DNA of 64,000 bases from the NCBI RefSeq assembly GCF_902830275.1, contig NZ_CADESW010000002.1, forward strand, positions 599,141 to 663,140. The letters run 5' to 3'. Below the pieces are notes generated by a model. That model did not search any database. It worked only from the letters and a program-made list of their open reading frames with translations, and had not been told where the DNA came from. Both the position numbers and the translations under genes were made by a program. Shown here in pieces: positions 10,037-20,449 of the stretch. This stretch comes from Burkholderia stagnalis. Lineage in GTDB: Bacteria > Pseudomonadota > Gammaproteobacteria > Burkholderiales > Burkholderiaceae. Positions within the stretch are counted from its first letter, which is position 1, and the number at the start of each line of letters is the position of its first letter.

Positions 10037-10663
10037 TCAGTGCGTGCCGCGCGGGCTGCCGCCCGCACGTACGCCGGTTTTTTGTTCGAGTCGCTCGACC
10101 CGCTTCTCGACGCGGGCGAGCGCGTCGCGCGCGCGCGCCAGTTCGGCGTCGAAGTCCGCGAGCGACGCACGCCGGACCACTTGCGGATTCTCGTCGAGCC
10201 AATACTCGGCGAGAGAATCGAGCACATTGCGGCCGGTGCGGCGCGCGCGGGCGCCCGCGTCGCGCACGACCGTCGCGATCCGGTGCGCAGCCGCGTCGCC
10301 GACCAGCTTCGCGAGATCTTCTTCCGGTTCCCAGCGCAGGTGCTCGGCCAGCTTCGCGATCTGCGTCGCGAACTCCGCGTCGCCCTCGATCTTCACATGC
10401 TTCATCACGGCCGGCTGCCCGCCCTGCAGGAACGCGGCCACGGTGTCGCCGGCCAGCGCGATCGACACGTCGACGTGCTGCGCCTCCTGCGCATCGACCG
10501 CGCTCAGATAGCCATCGGGCTGCACCAGCAGCGTGAGCGTGACGGGCGGCACGTCGAGACGGGCGGTCTTGCCCGCATAGGGAATCAGGCGGTCACGCGC
10601 CCAGGATTCGCGCGCGAGCAGGTGATTGACAGCAGCAGCAAAAGGCTTGGCGGCAAAGGTCAT
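10037..10663 (-). CDS. ubiJ: Ubiquinone biosynthesis accessory factor UbiJ (SCP2 domain)
   Basis: A 208-residue UbiJ homologue. An SCP2-like lipid-binding domain covers about residues 15-110 and a charged coiled coil (ARARDALARVEKRVERLEQK) ends the protein. UbiJ organises the soluble ubiquinone-biosynthesis complex. The ATG at 10663 fits the family N-terminus, but the leader lacks a clear ribosome site and lies 16 nt after a strong terminator stem. It directly precedes ubiB. Confidence 0.9.
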   Translation of the reverse strand: MTFAAKPFAAAVNHLLARESWARDRLIPYAGKTARLDVPPVTLTLLVQPDGYLSAVDAQEAQHVDVSIALAGDTVAAFLQGGQPAVMKHVKIEGDAEFATQIAKLAEHLRWEPEEDLAKLVGDAAAHRIATVVRDAGARARRTGRNVLDSLAEYWLDENPQVVRRASLADFDAELARARDALARVEKRVERLEQKTGVRAGGSPRGTH

Positions 10664-10679
10664 CGGGCTGGGAAAGAAA

Positions 10680-10712
10680 AAACCCGCGCGGGCCGGACGC
10701 CCGCGCGGGTTT
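10680..10712 (-). terminator. Strong bidirectional terminator between the Tim44-like gene and ubiJ
   Basis: A perfect 13-bp stem (10680-10692 with 10700-10712, loop of seven) is flanked by A and T runs on both sides. On the minus strand it follows the Tim44-like gene and ends just 16 nt before the ubiJ start codon. Confidence 0.85.
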
Positions 10713-10785
10713 CTATTGTAACGTCGGATCGGCTGCGACCCGTGTCCGACCGCAAGCCCGGGCGGCAAGCGGTCGCAGCCGGCGC

Positions 10786-11790
10786 TCAATGTGCGTTGAG
10801 CTGCTGGATCCCCGCGAGCAACCAGCCCTGGCCACCCGACTTCGTCAGGTTCCAGACTTCGTCGAACGGCGCGGCCGGCGCACTCGCCGATTCGCGGATC
10901 AGGCCGTGGAAGCGGACGCTCGCCGACTGCTCGATGCCGCGATCCTCGATCGCGACCAGCTCGGCGTCGAGCTGCACGACATCGGTCTGGTTCGCCTCGT
11001 TGCCGCGCGAGTCGAGATCGATCTTGATCTCCGCGAACATTTCAGGCGTCGTGAACTCGCGGATGTCGGCCAGGTTGCCCTGGTCCCACGCGGCCTGCAG
11101 GCGCACGAAATAGACCTTGGCGCTGCGCACGAACGCTTCGGTGTCGAAGCCCGCCGGCACCTGCAGCGGCGCCGCGGCCGCACCTGCCGCCGACGCCGCC
11201 CCCGCGCCGCCGCCGAACACGCTCTGCGCTTCGTTCGCGTAGCTGCTGCCGCTGCCGGCCTGGAACGACGGGCCTTGCGAGTAGTTGCCCGACGCCGACG
11301 CCGAGCCGCCCGCCGAATACGCCGGCTCGTTCGAGCGGCGGCGGTTCATGAACTTGCGGATCAGCCAGATGCCGACCGCCGCGAGCAGCGCGATCACGAT
11401 CAGGTTCGACATCATGCCGGCGAACGCCTCGCCCAGGCCGAAGTGCGACAGCAGCGCCGCGATGCCGAGACCGGCCGCGAGGCCGGCGATCGGCCCGAGC
11501 CAGCGCGAGCGGTTGGGTGCGGCCGGCGCGGGTGCGGCCGGGTTCGCGCGCTGCGCCTGCGACGGCGCGGCCTGCTGCATCGGCTGCTGGGCCGGCGGCG
11601 TGGCCTGGCGCTGCGTAACCGTGGAGTTCTGGCGGCCGATGCTGCGCCCGCCGCCCACACGCTTGGCTTCAGCGTCGAGCGATGCGAACGTGCCGGCCGT
11701 CAGCAGGCCGACCATCAGCATCGTGCCGAGCCGTCGCGCCCAGGGCTTCGACGGCTTGCTACGGTTGAACAACGAACGCGATTGGGACAT
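10786..11790 (-). CDS. Tim44-like domain membrane protein
   Basis: A 334-residue protein with an N-terminal hydrophobic signal or anchor (about 22-42), a Gln/Pro/Ala-rich linker, two hydrophobic segments around 100-150, a Gly/Ser-rich stretch and a C-terminal Tim44-like domain (about 200-334). Bacterial Tim44-like proteins have no settled function. Of two nearby ATGs I chose 11790 because GGAG lies six bases upstream; for the ATG at 11796 the same GGAG would be adjacent. It lies between ubiE and ubiJ. Confidence 0.85.
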   Translation of the reverse strand: MSQSRSLFNRSKPSKPWARRLGTMLMVGLLTAGTFASLDAEAKRVGGGRSIGRQNSTVTQRQATPPAQQPMQQAAPSQAQRANPAAPAPAAPNRSRWLGPIAGLAAGLGIAALLSHFGLGEAFAGMMSNLIVIALLAAVGIWLIRKFMNRRRSNEPAYSAGGSASASGNYSQGPSFQAGSGSSYANEAQSVFGGGAGAASAAGAAAAPLQVPAGFDTEAFVRSAKVYFVRLQAAWDQGNLADIREFTTPEMFAEIKIDLDSRGNEANQTDVVQLDAELVAIEDRGIEQSASVRFHGLIRESASAPAAPFDEVWNLTKSGGQGWLLAGIQQLNAH

Positions 11791-11831
11791 CAGCATCTCC
11801 AGATGTAAGGCAAATGTATGGAAAGAACCCC

Positions 11832-12563
11832 TTAGTACTTGGTTCCTAGGTGTAAAGCTACCACGCCACCTGACAAATTGTAATATTTGACGGCATCGAG
11901 GCCCGCTTGTTCCATCATCGTCTTCAGCGTGTCCTGATCGGGGTGCATGCGGATAGATTCAGCAAGATACCGGTAACTGTCTGCATCTTTCGCGAACTTG
12001 TCGCCAAGCCACGGTAATACTTTGAAAGAATACAGATCGTACGCTTTTTTCAGCGGTTCCCAGACTTTCGAGAATTCCAGCACCATCACGCGGCCGCCGG
12101 GCTTCGCGACGCGGCGCATCTCGGCGAGCGCGGCGTCCTTGTGCGTCATGTTGCGCAGCCCGAACGCGACCGTGACGATGTCGAAGTAGTTGTCCGGAAA
12201 CGGAATTTTCTCGGCGTCGCATAGCAGCGACGGCGTCACGATGCCCTTGTCGAGCAGCCGGTCGCGGCCGACGCGCAGCATCGATTCGTTGATGTCCGTG
12301 TGCCAGACCTCGCCCGTCGGCCCGGCGGCCTTCGCGAACGCCTTGGTCAGGTCGCCCGTGCCGGCCGCGATGTCGAGCACCCGGTAGCCGGGGCGGACGT
12401 TCGCCTGCGCGATCGTGAATGCCTTCCACGCGCGGTGCATGCCCGCCGACATCAGGTCGTTCATCAGATCGTAATTGCTCGCGACCGAATGGAACACGCC
12501 CGCCACTTTCTTCGCTTTATCGTTTTCCTCGACGCTTTCGAAGCCGAAGTGGGTTTTGCTCAT
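11832..12563 (-). CDS. ubiE: Ubiquinone/menaquinone C-methyltransferase UbiE
   Basis: A 243-residue SAM-dependent C-methyltransferase acting on the quinone ring. The N-terminal [17 protein letters not shown] block, SAM motif [10 protein letters not shown] (about 63-72), [10 protein letters not shown] and the C-terminal [14 protein letters not shown] are diagnostic of UbiE. It heads the ubiE-Tim44-ubiJ-ubiB run on the minus strand. Confidence 0.97.
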   Translation of the reverse strand: MSKTHFGFESVEENDKAKKVAGVFHSVASNYDLMNDLMSAGMHRAWKAFTIAQANVRPGYRVLDIAAGTGDLTKAFAKAAGPTGEVWHTDINESMLRVGRDRLLDKGIVTPSLLCDAEKIPFPDNYFDIVTVAFGLRNMTHKDAALAEMRRVAKPGGRVMVLEFSKVWEPLKKAYDLYSFKVLPWLGDKFAKDADSYRYLAESIRMHPDQDTLKTMMEQAGLDAVKYYNLSGGVVALHLGTKY

Positions 12564-12588
12564 CGCGGTGATCCTCAGTAAATGGCAA

Positions 12589-12613
12589 GACGGCGCCGAG
12601 AGCCGGCGCCGTC
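12589..12613 (-). terminator. Hairpin after the DUF971 gene
   Basis: A 9-bp perfect stem (GACGGCGCC at 12589-12597 with GGCGCCGTC at 12605-12613) directly follows the DUF971 stop on the minus strand, with a weak T-rich tail. It probably ends the HIT-DUF971 transcript before ubiE. Confidence 0.55.
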
Positions 12614-12615
12614 GT

Positions 12616-13029
12616 TCAGTGGCAGTGGCCGTGCGACGCGCCCGCCGCCGGCATCGGGGCGTCGCGATCGACGCCCGCCGCCTTCAGTTTGTCGAAATAG
12701 TCGCGCCAGAGCGCGTCCTGGCGCGTGGCCAGCTCGTACAGGAAATCCCACGAATAGATGCCGGTCGAATGGCCGTCCGAGAACGTGGGCTGCAATGCGT
12801 AGTTGCCGACGCCCTCGAGCGCGGTGATCGTCACCTCGCGCTTGCCGGTCTGCAGGGTTTCCTGGCCCGGCCCGTGGCCGCGCACCTCGGCCGACGGCGA
12901 ATAGACGCGCATCAGCTCGAACGGGATGCGGTAGCTCTCGCCGCTCGGGTACTGCAATTCGAGCACGCGCGACACCGCGTGCACGACGACGCCCGACGGA
13001 ATCGGGGTCGTGGAAGTCAAACCGCTCAT
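12616..13029 (-). CDS. DUF971 family protein
   Basis: A 137-residue DUF971 protein, a fold related to the N-terminal domain of gamma-butyrobetaine hydroxylase. Family features include [27 protein letters not shown] in two segments, and the [18 protein letters not shown] block. The tail is His-rich (SHGHCH), suggesting metal binding. The start at 13029 overlaps the HIT gene stop by four bases (ATGA). No enzymatic role is known for stand-alone members. Confidence 0.88.
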   Translation of the reverse strand: MSGLTSTTPIPSGVVVHAVSRVLELQYPSGESYRIPFELMRVYSPSAEVRGHGPGQETLQTGKREVTITALEGVGNYALQPTFSDGHSTGIYSWDFLYELATRQDALWRDYFDKLKAAGVDRDAPMPAAGASHGHCH

Positions 13030-13469
13030 GGCTGCCTCGAATCGGTCATTCGTTGAATCTCTTCGCGCACCGCATTGTGCAGCAACGTGGCCTGCGCGGT
13101 ACGCAGGCGCAGCAGCGCCTCGGACACGCTGCGCTGCCGCGGCGCCCACACGGGCTGCGGGAAATGCGCGTCGTTCGAAAAGCGCGGGATCACGTGCCAG
13201 TGCACGTGCGGCACCATGTTGCCGAGGCTCGCGAGATTCACCTTGCTCGGCTGCATCACGCGCCGCACCGCGCGCTCGACCGCGCAGACGACATCCATCA
13301 CGCGGGCGCGCTCGGCGTCGGCGAGATCGGAGAACTCGGCCACGTGCGCGCCCCAGATCACCCGGCAGAAGCCCGGGTAGTCGTGCTCGCCCGTTGCCAG
13401 GACGACGCGCAGCACGTCGTCCTGCCACAGCACCTCGCCGCCGTCTTCACGGCAAAACACGCATTCCAT
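13026..13469 (-). CDS. HIT family protein
   Basis: A 147-residue histidine-triad protein, a nucleotide-binding hydrolase or transferase family. The triad reads HVHWHVIPR (about 89-97); the N-terminus has a CxxC-like CVFC plus downstream acidic residues. The substrate cannot be told from sequence. The start ATG at 13469 lies 8 nt after a 50-nt hairpin element that recurs before ridA. It is coupled by ATGA to DUF971. Confidence 0.9.
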   Translation of the reverse strand: MECVFCREDGGEVLWQDDVLRVVLATGEHDYPGFCRVIWGAHVAEFSDLADAERARVMDVVCAVERAVRRVMQPSKVNLASLGNMVPHVHWHVIPRFSNDAHFPQPVWAPRQRSVSEALLRLRTAQATLLHNAVREEIQRMTDSRQP

Positions 13470-13477
13470 CGTCGGTC

Positions 13478-13527
13478 CCCTGTGTCGATGAGAGTCAGCG
13501 CTTCAGCGCTGACTCCGGCCCCATGCA
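13478..13527 (-). repeat. 50-nt hairpin leader element, copy 1 (upstream of the HIT gene)
   Basis: The block contains a perfect 10-bp stem (GAGTCAGCGC at 13492-13501, loop TTCA, GCGCTGACTC at 13506-13515). Read on the minus strand its end carries CACAGGG, the Shine-Dalgarno region, and stops 8 nt before the HIT start codon. It matches 40 of 50 positions with 25220-25269, which lies at exactly the same distance from the RidA start codon. Confidence 0.75.
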
Positions 13528-13550
13528 CAGCTAGTGCGGTCAAGCCCGCA

Positions 13551-16500
13551 TTAGACCAGCACGCGCTCGATCCCGCCATGGTTCGCGCGTGCAACGTAGT
13601 CGGCCATCCAGTTCTCGCCGAGCACCTGGCGCGCGATCTCGACGACGATGTAGTCGGCCTCGATGTTCGCATCCTCGTTGTAGCGCGACAGGCCCTGCAG
13701 GCACGACGGGCAGCTGGTCAGGATCTTCACGTCCGCGCCGTTGGACGCCGGCGCCGGCGCGCTGCCGGCCACGACCGGGATGCTGCGCAGTTTTGCCGCA
13801 CCCTTGCGGATCTCCTCTTCCTTGCGGAAGCGCACCTGCGTCGACACGTCCGGACGCGTGACCGCGAGCGTACCCGACTCGCCGCAGCAGCGCTCGTTCT
13901 TCTCGATCTTGTAGCCGTCCTTCTCCGAGCCCATCAGCTCGTTGACGAGCTTGACCGGATCCATCGTCTTGATCGGCGTATGGCACGGGTCGTGATACAT
14001 GTAGCGCGTGCCCGTCACGCCGTCGAGCTTCATCCCCTTCTCGAGCAGGAACTCGTGGATGTCGATGATCCGGCAGCCCGGGAAGATCTTGTCGAATTCA
14101 TAGCCGGCGAGCTGGTCGTAGCAGGTGCCGCACGACACGACCACCGTCTTGATGTCGAGGTAGTTCAGCGTGTTCGCGACCCGGTGGAACAGCACGCGGT
14201 TGTCGGTGACGATCTTCTCGGCCTTGTCGTACTGGCCGGCGCCGCGCTGCGGATAGCCGCAGCACAGGTAGCCCGGCGGCAGCACGGTCTGCACGCCCGC
14301 CTCCCACAGCATCGCCTGCGTCGCGAGGCCGACCTGCGAGAACAGGCGCTCCGAGCCGCAGCCCGGGAAGTAGAACACCGCTTCCGAATCGACGGTCGTC
14401 GTCTTCGGGTTGCGGATGATCGGCACGATCTTGTTGTCCTCGATGTCGAGCAGCGCGCGCGCCGTCTTCTTCGGCAGGTTGCCCGGCATCTTCTTGTTGA
14501 CGAAGTGGATCACCTGCTCGACCACCGGCGGCTTGCCGACGGTCGCCGGCGGGTGCGCGGTCTGCTTCGCCGTGACCTTCTTCAGCAGGTCGTTCGCGAC
14601 CCGCTGCGCCTTGTAGCCGAAGCCCATCATCACGCTGCGCGCGGCGTTGATCGTCTGCGGATTGGTCGCGTTCAGGAAGAACATGCCCGCGGCCTGGCCC
14701 GGGTTGAACTTCTTCTTGCCCATCTTGCGCAGCAGGTTGCGCATGTTCATCGTGACGTCGCCGAAGTCGATCTTCACCGGGCACGGCGTCGCGCACTTGT
14801 GGCAGACCGTGCAGTGGTCGGCCACGTCGTTGAACTCGTCCCAGTGCTTGATCGACACGCCGCGCCGCGTCTGCTCCTCGTACAGGAACGCCTCGACCAG
14901 CAGCGAGGTGGCGAGGATCTTGTTGCGCGGGCTGTACAGCAGGTTCGCGCGCGGCACGTGGGTCGCGCACACCGGCTTGCACTTGCCGCAGCGCAGGCAG
15001 TCCTTCACCGAATCGGCGATCGCGCCGATGTCGGACTGCTTCATGATCAGCGATTCGTAGCCCATCAGCCCGAAGCTCGGCGTGTACGCGTTGCGCAGGT
15101 CGGCGCCGTCGAGCAGCTTGCCCTTGTTGAAGCGGCCGTTCGGATCGACGCGCTGCTTGTATGCGCGGAATTCGGCGATCTCGTCGTCGGTCAGGAACTC
15201 GAGCTTCGTGATGCCGATGCCGTGCTCGCCGGAGATCACGCCGTCGAGCGAACGCGCGAGCGTCATGATGCGCGCGACCGCCGCGTGGGCGTCCTGCAGC
15301 ATCTCGTAGTTGTCGGAGTTGACCGGCAGGTTCGTGTGGACGTTGCCGTCGCCCGCGTGCATGTGCAGCGCGACGAACACGCGGCCGCGCAGCACCTGCT
15401 TGTGGATCGCCTGCGCCTCGTCGAGGATCTGCTTGAACGCGCCGCCGTTGAAGATCGCGCGGAGCTCCGCGCGGATCTCCTGCTTCCACGAGATCCGCAC
15501 CGTGCGATCCTGCGTGACGTGGAACACGTTCACGCCCGGCTGCTGGTCGACGCGATCCGCGAACTTCTCGGCGAGCGCCTCGTAGCCGAGCTGCACGAGG
15601 TAGTGCTGCGCCTCGCGCAGCGGCATGTCGAGCCGGTCGCGCACGAATTCCCAGCGCGCACGCACCCGCTTGAGCAGCTCGAGCGCCTGCTGCACGCGGT
15701 CTTCCAGCAGCTCGGCGCTCGGGATCTCGTTCGCGTCGTCGGTCTTGCCGAGCGGCAGGTTGCCGGTGCGGAAGAACGCTTCCAGCGCGTCGATCAGCTG
15801 CAGCTTGTTCTTCAGCGACAGCTCGATGTTGATCCGCTCGATGCCGTCGGTGTACTCGCCCATCCGGTTCAGCGGGATGACGACGTCCTCGTTGATCTTG
15901 AACGCGTTGGTGTGCTTCGCGATCGCGGCGGTGCGGCTGCGGTCGAGCCAGAAGCGCTTGCGGGCCTCCGCGCTGACCGCGACGAAGCCCTCGCCGCTCT
16001 TGCCGTTCGCCATCCGGATCACTTCCGACGTCGCGTGCGCGACCGCATCGGCGTCGTCGCCGACGATGTCGCCGATCAGCACCATCTTCGGGAACGCGTT
16101 GCGCTTGCTCTTGGTCGCGTAGCCGACCGCGCGCAGGTAGCGCTCGTCGAGGTGCTCGAGGCCCGCGAGGATCGCGCCGCCCTGCTTCGACGTCTCGAAC
16201 AGGTAGTCCTTGATCTCGACGATGCTCGGAATCGCCTCGCGCGCCTGGCCGAAGAACTCGAGGCAGACGGTGCGCGTGTGCGCGGGCATCTTGTGCAGCA
16301 CCCAGCGCGCGGACGTGATCAGCCCGTCGCAGCCCTCCTTCTGCACGCCCGGCAGGCCCGCGAGGAACTTGTCGGTGACGTCCTTGCCGAGGCCTTCCTT
16401 GCGGAACCGGCGGCCCTCGATCTCGAGCATCTCGCTCTTCAGCAGCTTCTCGCCCGGCGCGTACGCGCCGTCGAACCACTTCAGCTCGAAGCGGCCGACC

Positions 16501-17567
16501 GGAATGTCGTGGATCTTGCCCTGGTTGTGCTCGTGGCGCGTGACTTCCAGCCAGTTGCCGTCCGGGTCGACCATCCGCCACCAGGCCAGGTTGTCGAGCG
16601 CGGTGCCCCACAGCACGGCCTTCTTGCCGCCCGCGTTCATCGCGACGTTGCCGCCGATGCAGGACGCGTCGAGCGAGGTCGGATCGACCGCGAACACGTA
16701 GCCGGCCGCTTCGGCCGCCTCGGTCACGCGGCGCGTGACGACGCCCGCGCCGGAGAAGATCGTCGGCACCTTGTGCGCGACACCCGGCAGCTCGGTGAGC
16801 TCGACCGCGCCGAGCTGCTCCAGCTTTTCGGTGTTGATCACGGCAGAGAACGGCGTGAGCGGCACCGCGCCGCCCGTATAGCCGGTGCCGCCGCCGCGCG
16901 GGATCACCGTCAGGCCGAGCTCGAAGCAGGCCTTGATCAGGCCCGCGATCTCGGCTTCGGTATCGGGGGTCAGCACGACGAACGGGTATTCGACGCGCCA
17001 GTCGGTCGCGTCGGTCACGTGCGACACGCGCGACAGCCCGTCGAAGCGGATGTTGTCCTTCTGCGTGCAGCGGCCGAGCGCCTTGGTCGCGCGGCGGCGC
17101 AGCTCGGCCATCTTGTCGAATTCGTCCGCGAACTCGTCTACCGCGCGCTGCGCGGCGGCCTCGAGCGCCCCGACGCGCACCGCGCGCTCGCGGCCCGCGT
17201 CGTCCTGGTGGGCGGTCAGGTCGGCGCGGCGGCGCTTCTCGATCTCGCCCAGGCGGTGGTTCAGCGCCTCGATCAGCAATGCGCGGCGCTTCGGGTTGTC
17301 GAGCAGGTCGTCCTGCAGGTACGGGTTGCGGCGTACGACCCAGATGTCGCCCAGCACCTCGTACAGCATCCGGGCCGAGCGGCCGGTGCGGCGCTCGGCG
17401 CGCAGCTCGTCGAGCACGGCCCACGCTTCCTCGCCCAGCAGGCGGATCACGATCTCGCGGTCGGAGAACGAGGTGTAGTTGTACGGAATCTCGCGCAGAC
17501 GGGGCGCGGGGTCGGCGGCGACGGCGGCGGCCGCGCCATGCGGATCGAAAACTTGTGGTGCGTTCAT
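13551..17567 (-). CDS. Large FAD-linked / Fe-S oxidoreductase (DUF3683, GlpC-like C-terminus)
   Basis: A 1338-residue fusion. An N-terminal DUF3683-like region (about 1-150) is followed by an FAD-binding type 4 domain ([12 protein letters not shown] near 225-235) and the FAD-oxidase C-terminal domain. Next come two 4Fe-4S clusters ([11 protein letters not shown] near 860, [12 protein letters not shown] near 920) and two CCG domains (CCGYPQR near 1103, CCGESG near 1228). This arrangement suggests oxidation of a 2-hydroxyacid such as D-lactate or D-2-hydroxyglutarate with electrons passed to the membrane pool; the substrate is inference. ATG 17567 (MNAPQVFDP) was chosen over an earlier in-frame start. 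It is transcribed away from ilvA. Confidence 0.85.
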   Translation of the reverse strand: MNAPQVFDPHGAAAAVAADPAPRLREIPYNYTSFSDREIVIRLLGEEAWAVLDELRAERRTGRSARMLYEVLGDIWVVRRNPYLQDDLLDNPKRRALLIEALNHRLGEIEKRRRADLTAHQDDAGRERAVRVGALEAAAQRAVDEFADEFDKMAELRRRATKALGRCTQKDNIRFDGLSRVSHVTDATDWRVEYPFVVLTPDTEAEIAGLIKACFELGLTVIPRGGGTGYTGGAVPLTPFSAVINTEKLEQLGAVELTELPGVAHKVPTIFSGAGVVTRRVTEAAEAAGYVFAVDPTSLDASCIGGNVAMNAGGKKAVLWGTALDNLAWWRMVDPDGNWLEVTRHEHNQGKIHDIPVGRFELKWFDGAYAPGEKLLKSEMLEIEGRRFRKEGLGKDVTDKFLAGLPGVQKEGCDGLITSARWVLHKMPAHTRTVCLEFFGQAREAIPSIVEIKDYLFETSKQGGAILAGLEHLDERYLRAVGYATKSKRNAFPKMVLIGDIVGDDADAVAHATSEVIRMANGKSGEGFVAVSAEARKRFWLDRSRTAAIAKHTNAFKINEDVVIPLNRMGEYTDGIERINIELSLKNKLQLIDALEAFFRTGNLPLGKTDDANEIPSAELLEDRVQQALELLKRVRARWEFVRDRLDMPLREAQHYLVQLGYEALAEKFADRVDQQPGVNVFHVTQDRTVRISWKQEIRAELRAIFNGGAFKQILDEAQAIHKQVLRGRVFVALHMHAGDGNVHTNLPVNSDNYEMLQDAHAAVARIMTLARSLDGVISGEHGIGITKLEFLTDDEIAEFRAYKQRVDPNGRFNKGKLLDGADLRNAYTPSFGLMGYESLIMKQSDIGAIADSVKDCLRCGKCKPVCATHVPRANLLYSPRNKILATSLLVEAFLYEEQTRRGVSIKHWDEFNDVADHCTVCHKCATPCPVKIDFGDVTMNMRNLLRKMGKKKFNPGQAAGMFFLNATNPQTINAARSVMMGFGYKAQRVANDLLKKVTAKQTAHPPATVGKPPVVEQVIHFVNKKMPGNLPKKTARALLDIEDNKIVPIIRNPKTTTVDSEAVFYFPGCGSERLFSQVGLATQAMLWEAGVQTVLPPGYLCCGYPQRGAGQYDKAEKIVTDNRVLFHRVANTLNYLDIKTVVVSCGTCYDQLAGYEFDKIFPGCRIIDIHEFLLEKGMKLDGVTGTRYMYHDPCHTPIKTMDPVKLVNELMGSEKDGYKIEKNERCCGESGTLAVTRPDVSTQVRFRKEEEIRKGAAKLRSIPVVAGSAPAPASNGADVKILTSCPSCLQGLSRYNEDANIEADYIVVEIARQVLGENWMADYVARANHGGIERVLV

Positions 17568-18088
17568 GTTCGGACGACTCGGAGGGCCGATACACCGTGC
17601 AGGGGCGTCGGCGAGCGCGGTGGGCGCAATCTTGGGGAAATCTGTTCTGTTACCAGGCGGGCGACCGCATTGCGTGGGGTCGATACGGCCTGGCGGCACT
17701 CGGAGCCATCACCACGATCGCGCGCGGCGCGCATGCCGTTCCGCCGCGGGGCTGGCTGCGCGCGGCGACGGCGTCGAAGGGGCGATCCGAGGGTGCCTCT
17801 GCATCTTCCGATCCTTGATTCAAAACGAAATTCTAACTCATGATCGGGCATCGCGTGAGGGGTCGGACTGGCTGTGGGGGTATGGCCGGAAGCCCCGCCA
17901 GCCGGGGCGCAGCGCGATTTCGTGCGGCCATTCGCCGTCCGTCCGGTCGGTAACCGGCCGGTTAAGCGCGGAAAAAAACCGGCCGCCTGCCCGCAATACG
18001 GTGCGCAATCGCATGGGCTGGGAGGCAAAGGCGCCTTGGCGCTATCATTGATCTTTTATGTCTGCATCCGCACTGCACGCGAGCGCCC
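17568..18088. other. Divergent intergenic region between the FAD/Fe-S dehydrogenase and ilvA
   Basis: This 521-bp gap separates two divergently transcribed genes and must hold both promoters. Its centre (about 17815-17845) is AT-rich, but I cannot pick out a convincing -35/-10 pair, RNA gene or conserved small protein. Confidence 0.4.
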
Positions 18089-19612
18089 ATGGCATCCCAC
18101 GACTATCTGAAGAAAATCCTCACCGCGCGCGTCTACGACGTCGCGATCGAGACGGAGCTCGAACCGGCCCGCAACCTGTCGGCCCGGCTGCGCAACCCGG
18201 TTTACCTGAAGCGCGAGGACAACCAGCCGGTGTTCTCGTTCAAGCTGCGCGGCGCGTACAACAAGATGGCGCACATTCCGGCCGACGCGCTCGCGCGCGG
18301 CGTGATCACCGCATCGGCAGGCAACCACGCGCAGGGCGTCGCGTTCTCGGCGGCGCGCATGGGCGTGAAGGCCGTGATCGTCGTGCCGATCACGACGCCG
18401 CAGGTGAAGGTCGACGCGGTGCGCGCGCACGGCGGCCCGAGCGTCGAGGTGATCCAGGCGGGCGAATCGTATAGCGACGCGTACAAGCATGCGCTGCAGG
18501 TGCAGGAAGAACGCGGCCTCACGTTCGTCCACCCGTTCGACGATCCATACGTGATCGCGGGCCAGGGCACCATCGCGATGGAGATCCTGCGCCAGCACCA
18601 GGGCCCGATCCACGCGATCTTCGTGCCGATCGGCGGCGGCGGGCTCGCGTCCGGCGTCGCCGCGTACGTGAAGGCGGTGCGCCCGGAGATCAAGGTGATC
18701 GGCGTGCAGGCCGAGGATTCGTGCGCGATGGCGCAGTCGCTCAAGGCCGGCCAGCGCATCGAGCTGAGCGAAGTCGGCCTGTTCGCGGACGGCACCGCGG
18801 TGAAGCTCGTCGGCGAGGAAACCTTCCGGCTCTGCGGCGAATATCTCGACGGCGTCGTGACGGTCGACACCGACGCGCTGTGCGCGGCCATCAAGGATGT
18901 GTTCCAGGACACGCGCAGCGTGCTCGAGCCGTCCGGCGCGCTCGCGGTCGCGGGCGCGAAGCGCTACGCGGAGCACGAAGGCATCGAGAACCAGACGCTC
19001 GTCGCGGTCACGTCCGGCGCGAACATGAACTTCGACCGGATGCGCTTCGTCGCCGAGCGCGCGGAAGTGGGCGAGGCGCGCGAGGCCGTGTTCGCGGTCA
19101 CGATCCCCGAGGAACGCGGCAGCTTCAAGCGCTTCTGCTCGCTCGTCGGCGAGCGCAACGTCACCGAGTTCAACTACCGGATCGCCGATGCGCAGGCCGC
19201 GCACATCTTCGTCGGCGTGCAGATCAAGCGCCGCGGCGAATCGGCGGAGATCGCCTCGAACTTCGAGTCGCACGGCTTCCAGACGGTCGACCTGACGCAC
19301 GACGAGCTGTCGAAGGAGCACATCCGCTACATGGTCGGCGGCCGCTCGCCGCTCGCGCACGACGAACGCCTGTTCCGCTTCGAATTCCCGGAGCGCCCGG
19401 GCGCGCTGATGAAGTTCCTGTCGTCGATGGCGCCGGACTGGAACATCAGCCTGTTCCATTACCGCAACCAGGGCGCGGACTACAGCTCGATCCTCGTCGG
19501 CCTGCAGGTGCCGCAAGCCGACCGCGCGGAGTTCGAACGCTTCCTCGCGGCGCTCGGCTATCCGTACGTCGAGGAGAGCGGCAATCCGGCCTACCGTCTG
19601 TTCCTGTCGTAA
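18089..19612 (+). CDS. ilvA: Threonine ammonia-lyase, biosynthetic (IlvA)
   Basis: A 507-residue PLP enzyme that deaminates L-threonine to 2-oxobutanoate, the first step of isoleucine synthesis. The PLP lysine is K52 in SFKLRGAYNK, and the phosphate-binding glycine loop is GGGGLASG (about 180-187). Two ACT-like regulatory domains (about 330-507) mark the allosteric biosynthetic form, normally inhibited by isoleucine. The gene is followed by queF after 12 bp. Confidence 0.97.
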   Translation: MASHDYLKKILTARVYDVAIETELEPARNLSARLRNPVYLKREDNQPVFSFKLRGAYNKMAHIPADALARGVITASAGNHAQGVAFSAARMGVKAVIVVPITTPQVKVDAVRAHGGPSVEVIQAGESYSDAYKHALQVQEERGLTFVHPFDDPYVIAGQGTIAMEILRQHQGPIHAIFVPIGGGGLASGVAAYVKAVRPEIKVIGVQAEDSCAMAQSLKAGQRIELSEVGLFADGTAVKLVGEETFRLCGEYLDGVVTVDTDALCAAIKDVFQDTRSVLEPSGALAVAGAKRYAEHEGIENQTLVAVTSGANMNFDRMRFVAERAEVGEAREAVFAVTIPEERGSFKRFCSLVGERNVTEFNYRIADAQAAHIFVGVQIKRRGESAEIASNFESHGFQTVDLTHDELSKEHIRYMVGGRSPLAHDERLFRFEFPERPGALMKFLSSMAPDWNISLFHYRNQGADYSSILVGLQVPQADRAEFERFLAALGYPYVEESGNPAYRLFLS

Positions 19613-19624
19613 CCGTCACGCACC

Positions 19625-20449
19625 ATGAATCCCGAACATTCCCCGCTCGGCAAGGCGACCGTCTACAACAACCCGTACGACGCGTCGCTGCTGTTCCCGA
19701 TCCCGCGCGCCGGCGCGCGCGAGCAGATCGGCATCACGTCGTCGCTGCCGTTCTTCGGCACCGACATCTGGAACGCCTACGAGCTGTCGTGGCTGAACGC
19801 GCGCGGCAAGCCGCAGGTCGCGGTCGCGACGTTCTTCGTGCCGGCCGAATCGCCGAACATCGTCGAATCGAAATCGTTCAAGCTGTATCTCGGCTCGTTC
19901 GCGCAGACCGTGTTCGAATCCGTGGAGGCCGTGCGCGACACGCTGAAGCGCGACGTGTCGGCCGCGTGCGGCGCGAGCGTCGCCGTGCAGCTCGTGTCGC
20001 CGCACGACTTCCGCAAGCTCGAGATGGACGAGCTCGACGGGCTGTCGCTCGACCGGCTCGATCTCGACACCGACATCTACGAGCCCGATCCGTCGCTGCT
20101 CACCGCTGCGCACGACGAGGCGCCGGTGGAAGAGACGCTCGTGTCCGACCTGCTGAAATCGAACTGCCCCGTGACCGGCCAGCCGGACTGGGGCAGCGTG
20201 CAGATCCACTACGTCGGGCCGCAGATCGACCACGCGGGCCTGCTGCGCTACATCATCTCGTTCCGCAATCACACGGGCTTTCACGAGCAGTGCGTCGAGC
20301 GCATCTTCCTCGACATCCTGCATGCGTGCAAACCGGTGAAGCTTGCGGTGTATGCGCGTTATACGCGGCGCGGCGGGCTCGACATCAACCCGTTCCGCAC
20401 GAACTACAACCAGCCGATGCCGGATAACGCGCGGACGGCGCGGCAGTAA
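19625..20449 (+). CDS. queF: NADPH-dependent 7-cyano-7-deazaguanine reductase QueF
   Basis: A 274-residue long-form QueF that reduces preQ0 to preQ1 in queuosine biosynthesis. The catalytic cysteine is C181 in [12 protein letters not shown], the NADPH-binding motif is ESKSFKLYL, and the C-terminal half holds [12 protein letters not shown]. Length matches the two-domain E. coli-type enzyme. It is probably co-transcribed with ilvA. A short hairpin at 20462-20485 follows the stop but has no T-run. Confidence 0.97.
   Translation: MNPEHSPLGKATVYNNPYDASLLFPIPRAGAREQIGITSSLPFFGTDIWNAYELSWLNARGKPQVAVATFFVPAESPNIVESKSFKLYLGSFAQTVFESVEAVRDTLKRDVSAACGASVAVQLVSPHDFRKLEMDELDGLSLDRLDLDTDIYEPDPSLLTAAHDEAPVEETLVSDLLKSNCPVTGQPDWGSVQIHYVGPQIDHAGLLRYIISFRNHTGFHEQCVERIFLDILHACKPVKLAVYARYTRRGGLDINPFRTNYNQPMPDNARTARQ

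Noticed and set aside
13053..17843. A 1596-codon open frame on the plus strand
   Set aside because: It is antisense to the FAD/Fe-S dehydrogenase, has no recognisable domain and is Arg/Val/His-rich, as expected for a mirror frame in GC-rich coding DNA.
18036..18060. Sigma-70 promoter in front of ilvA (TTGGCG, TATCAT, TTTTAT boxes)
   Set aside because: None of the box pairs has acceptable spacing, so no promoter was called.
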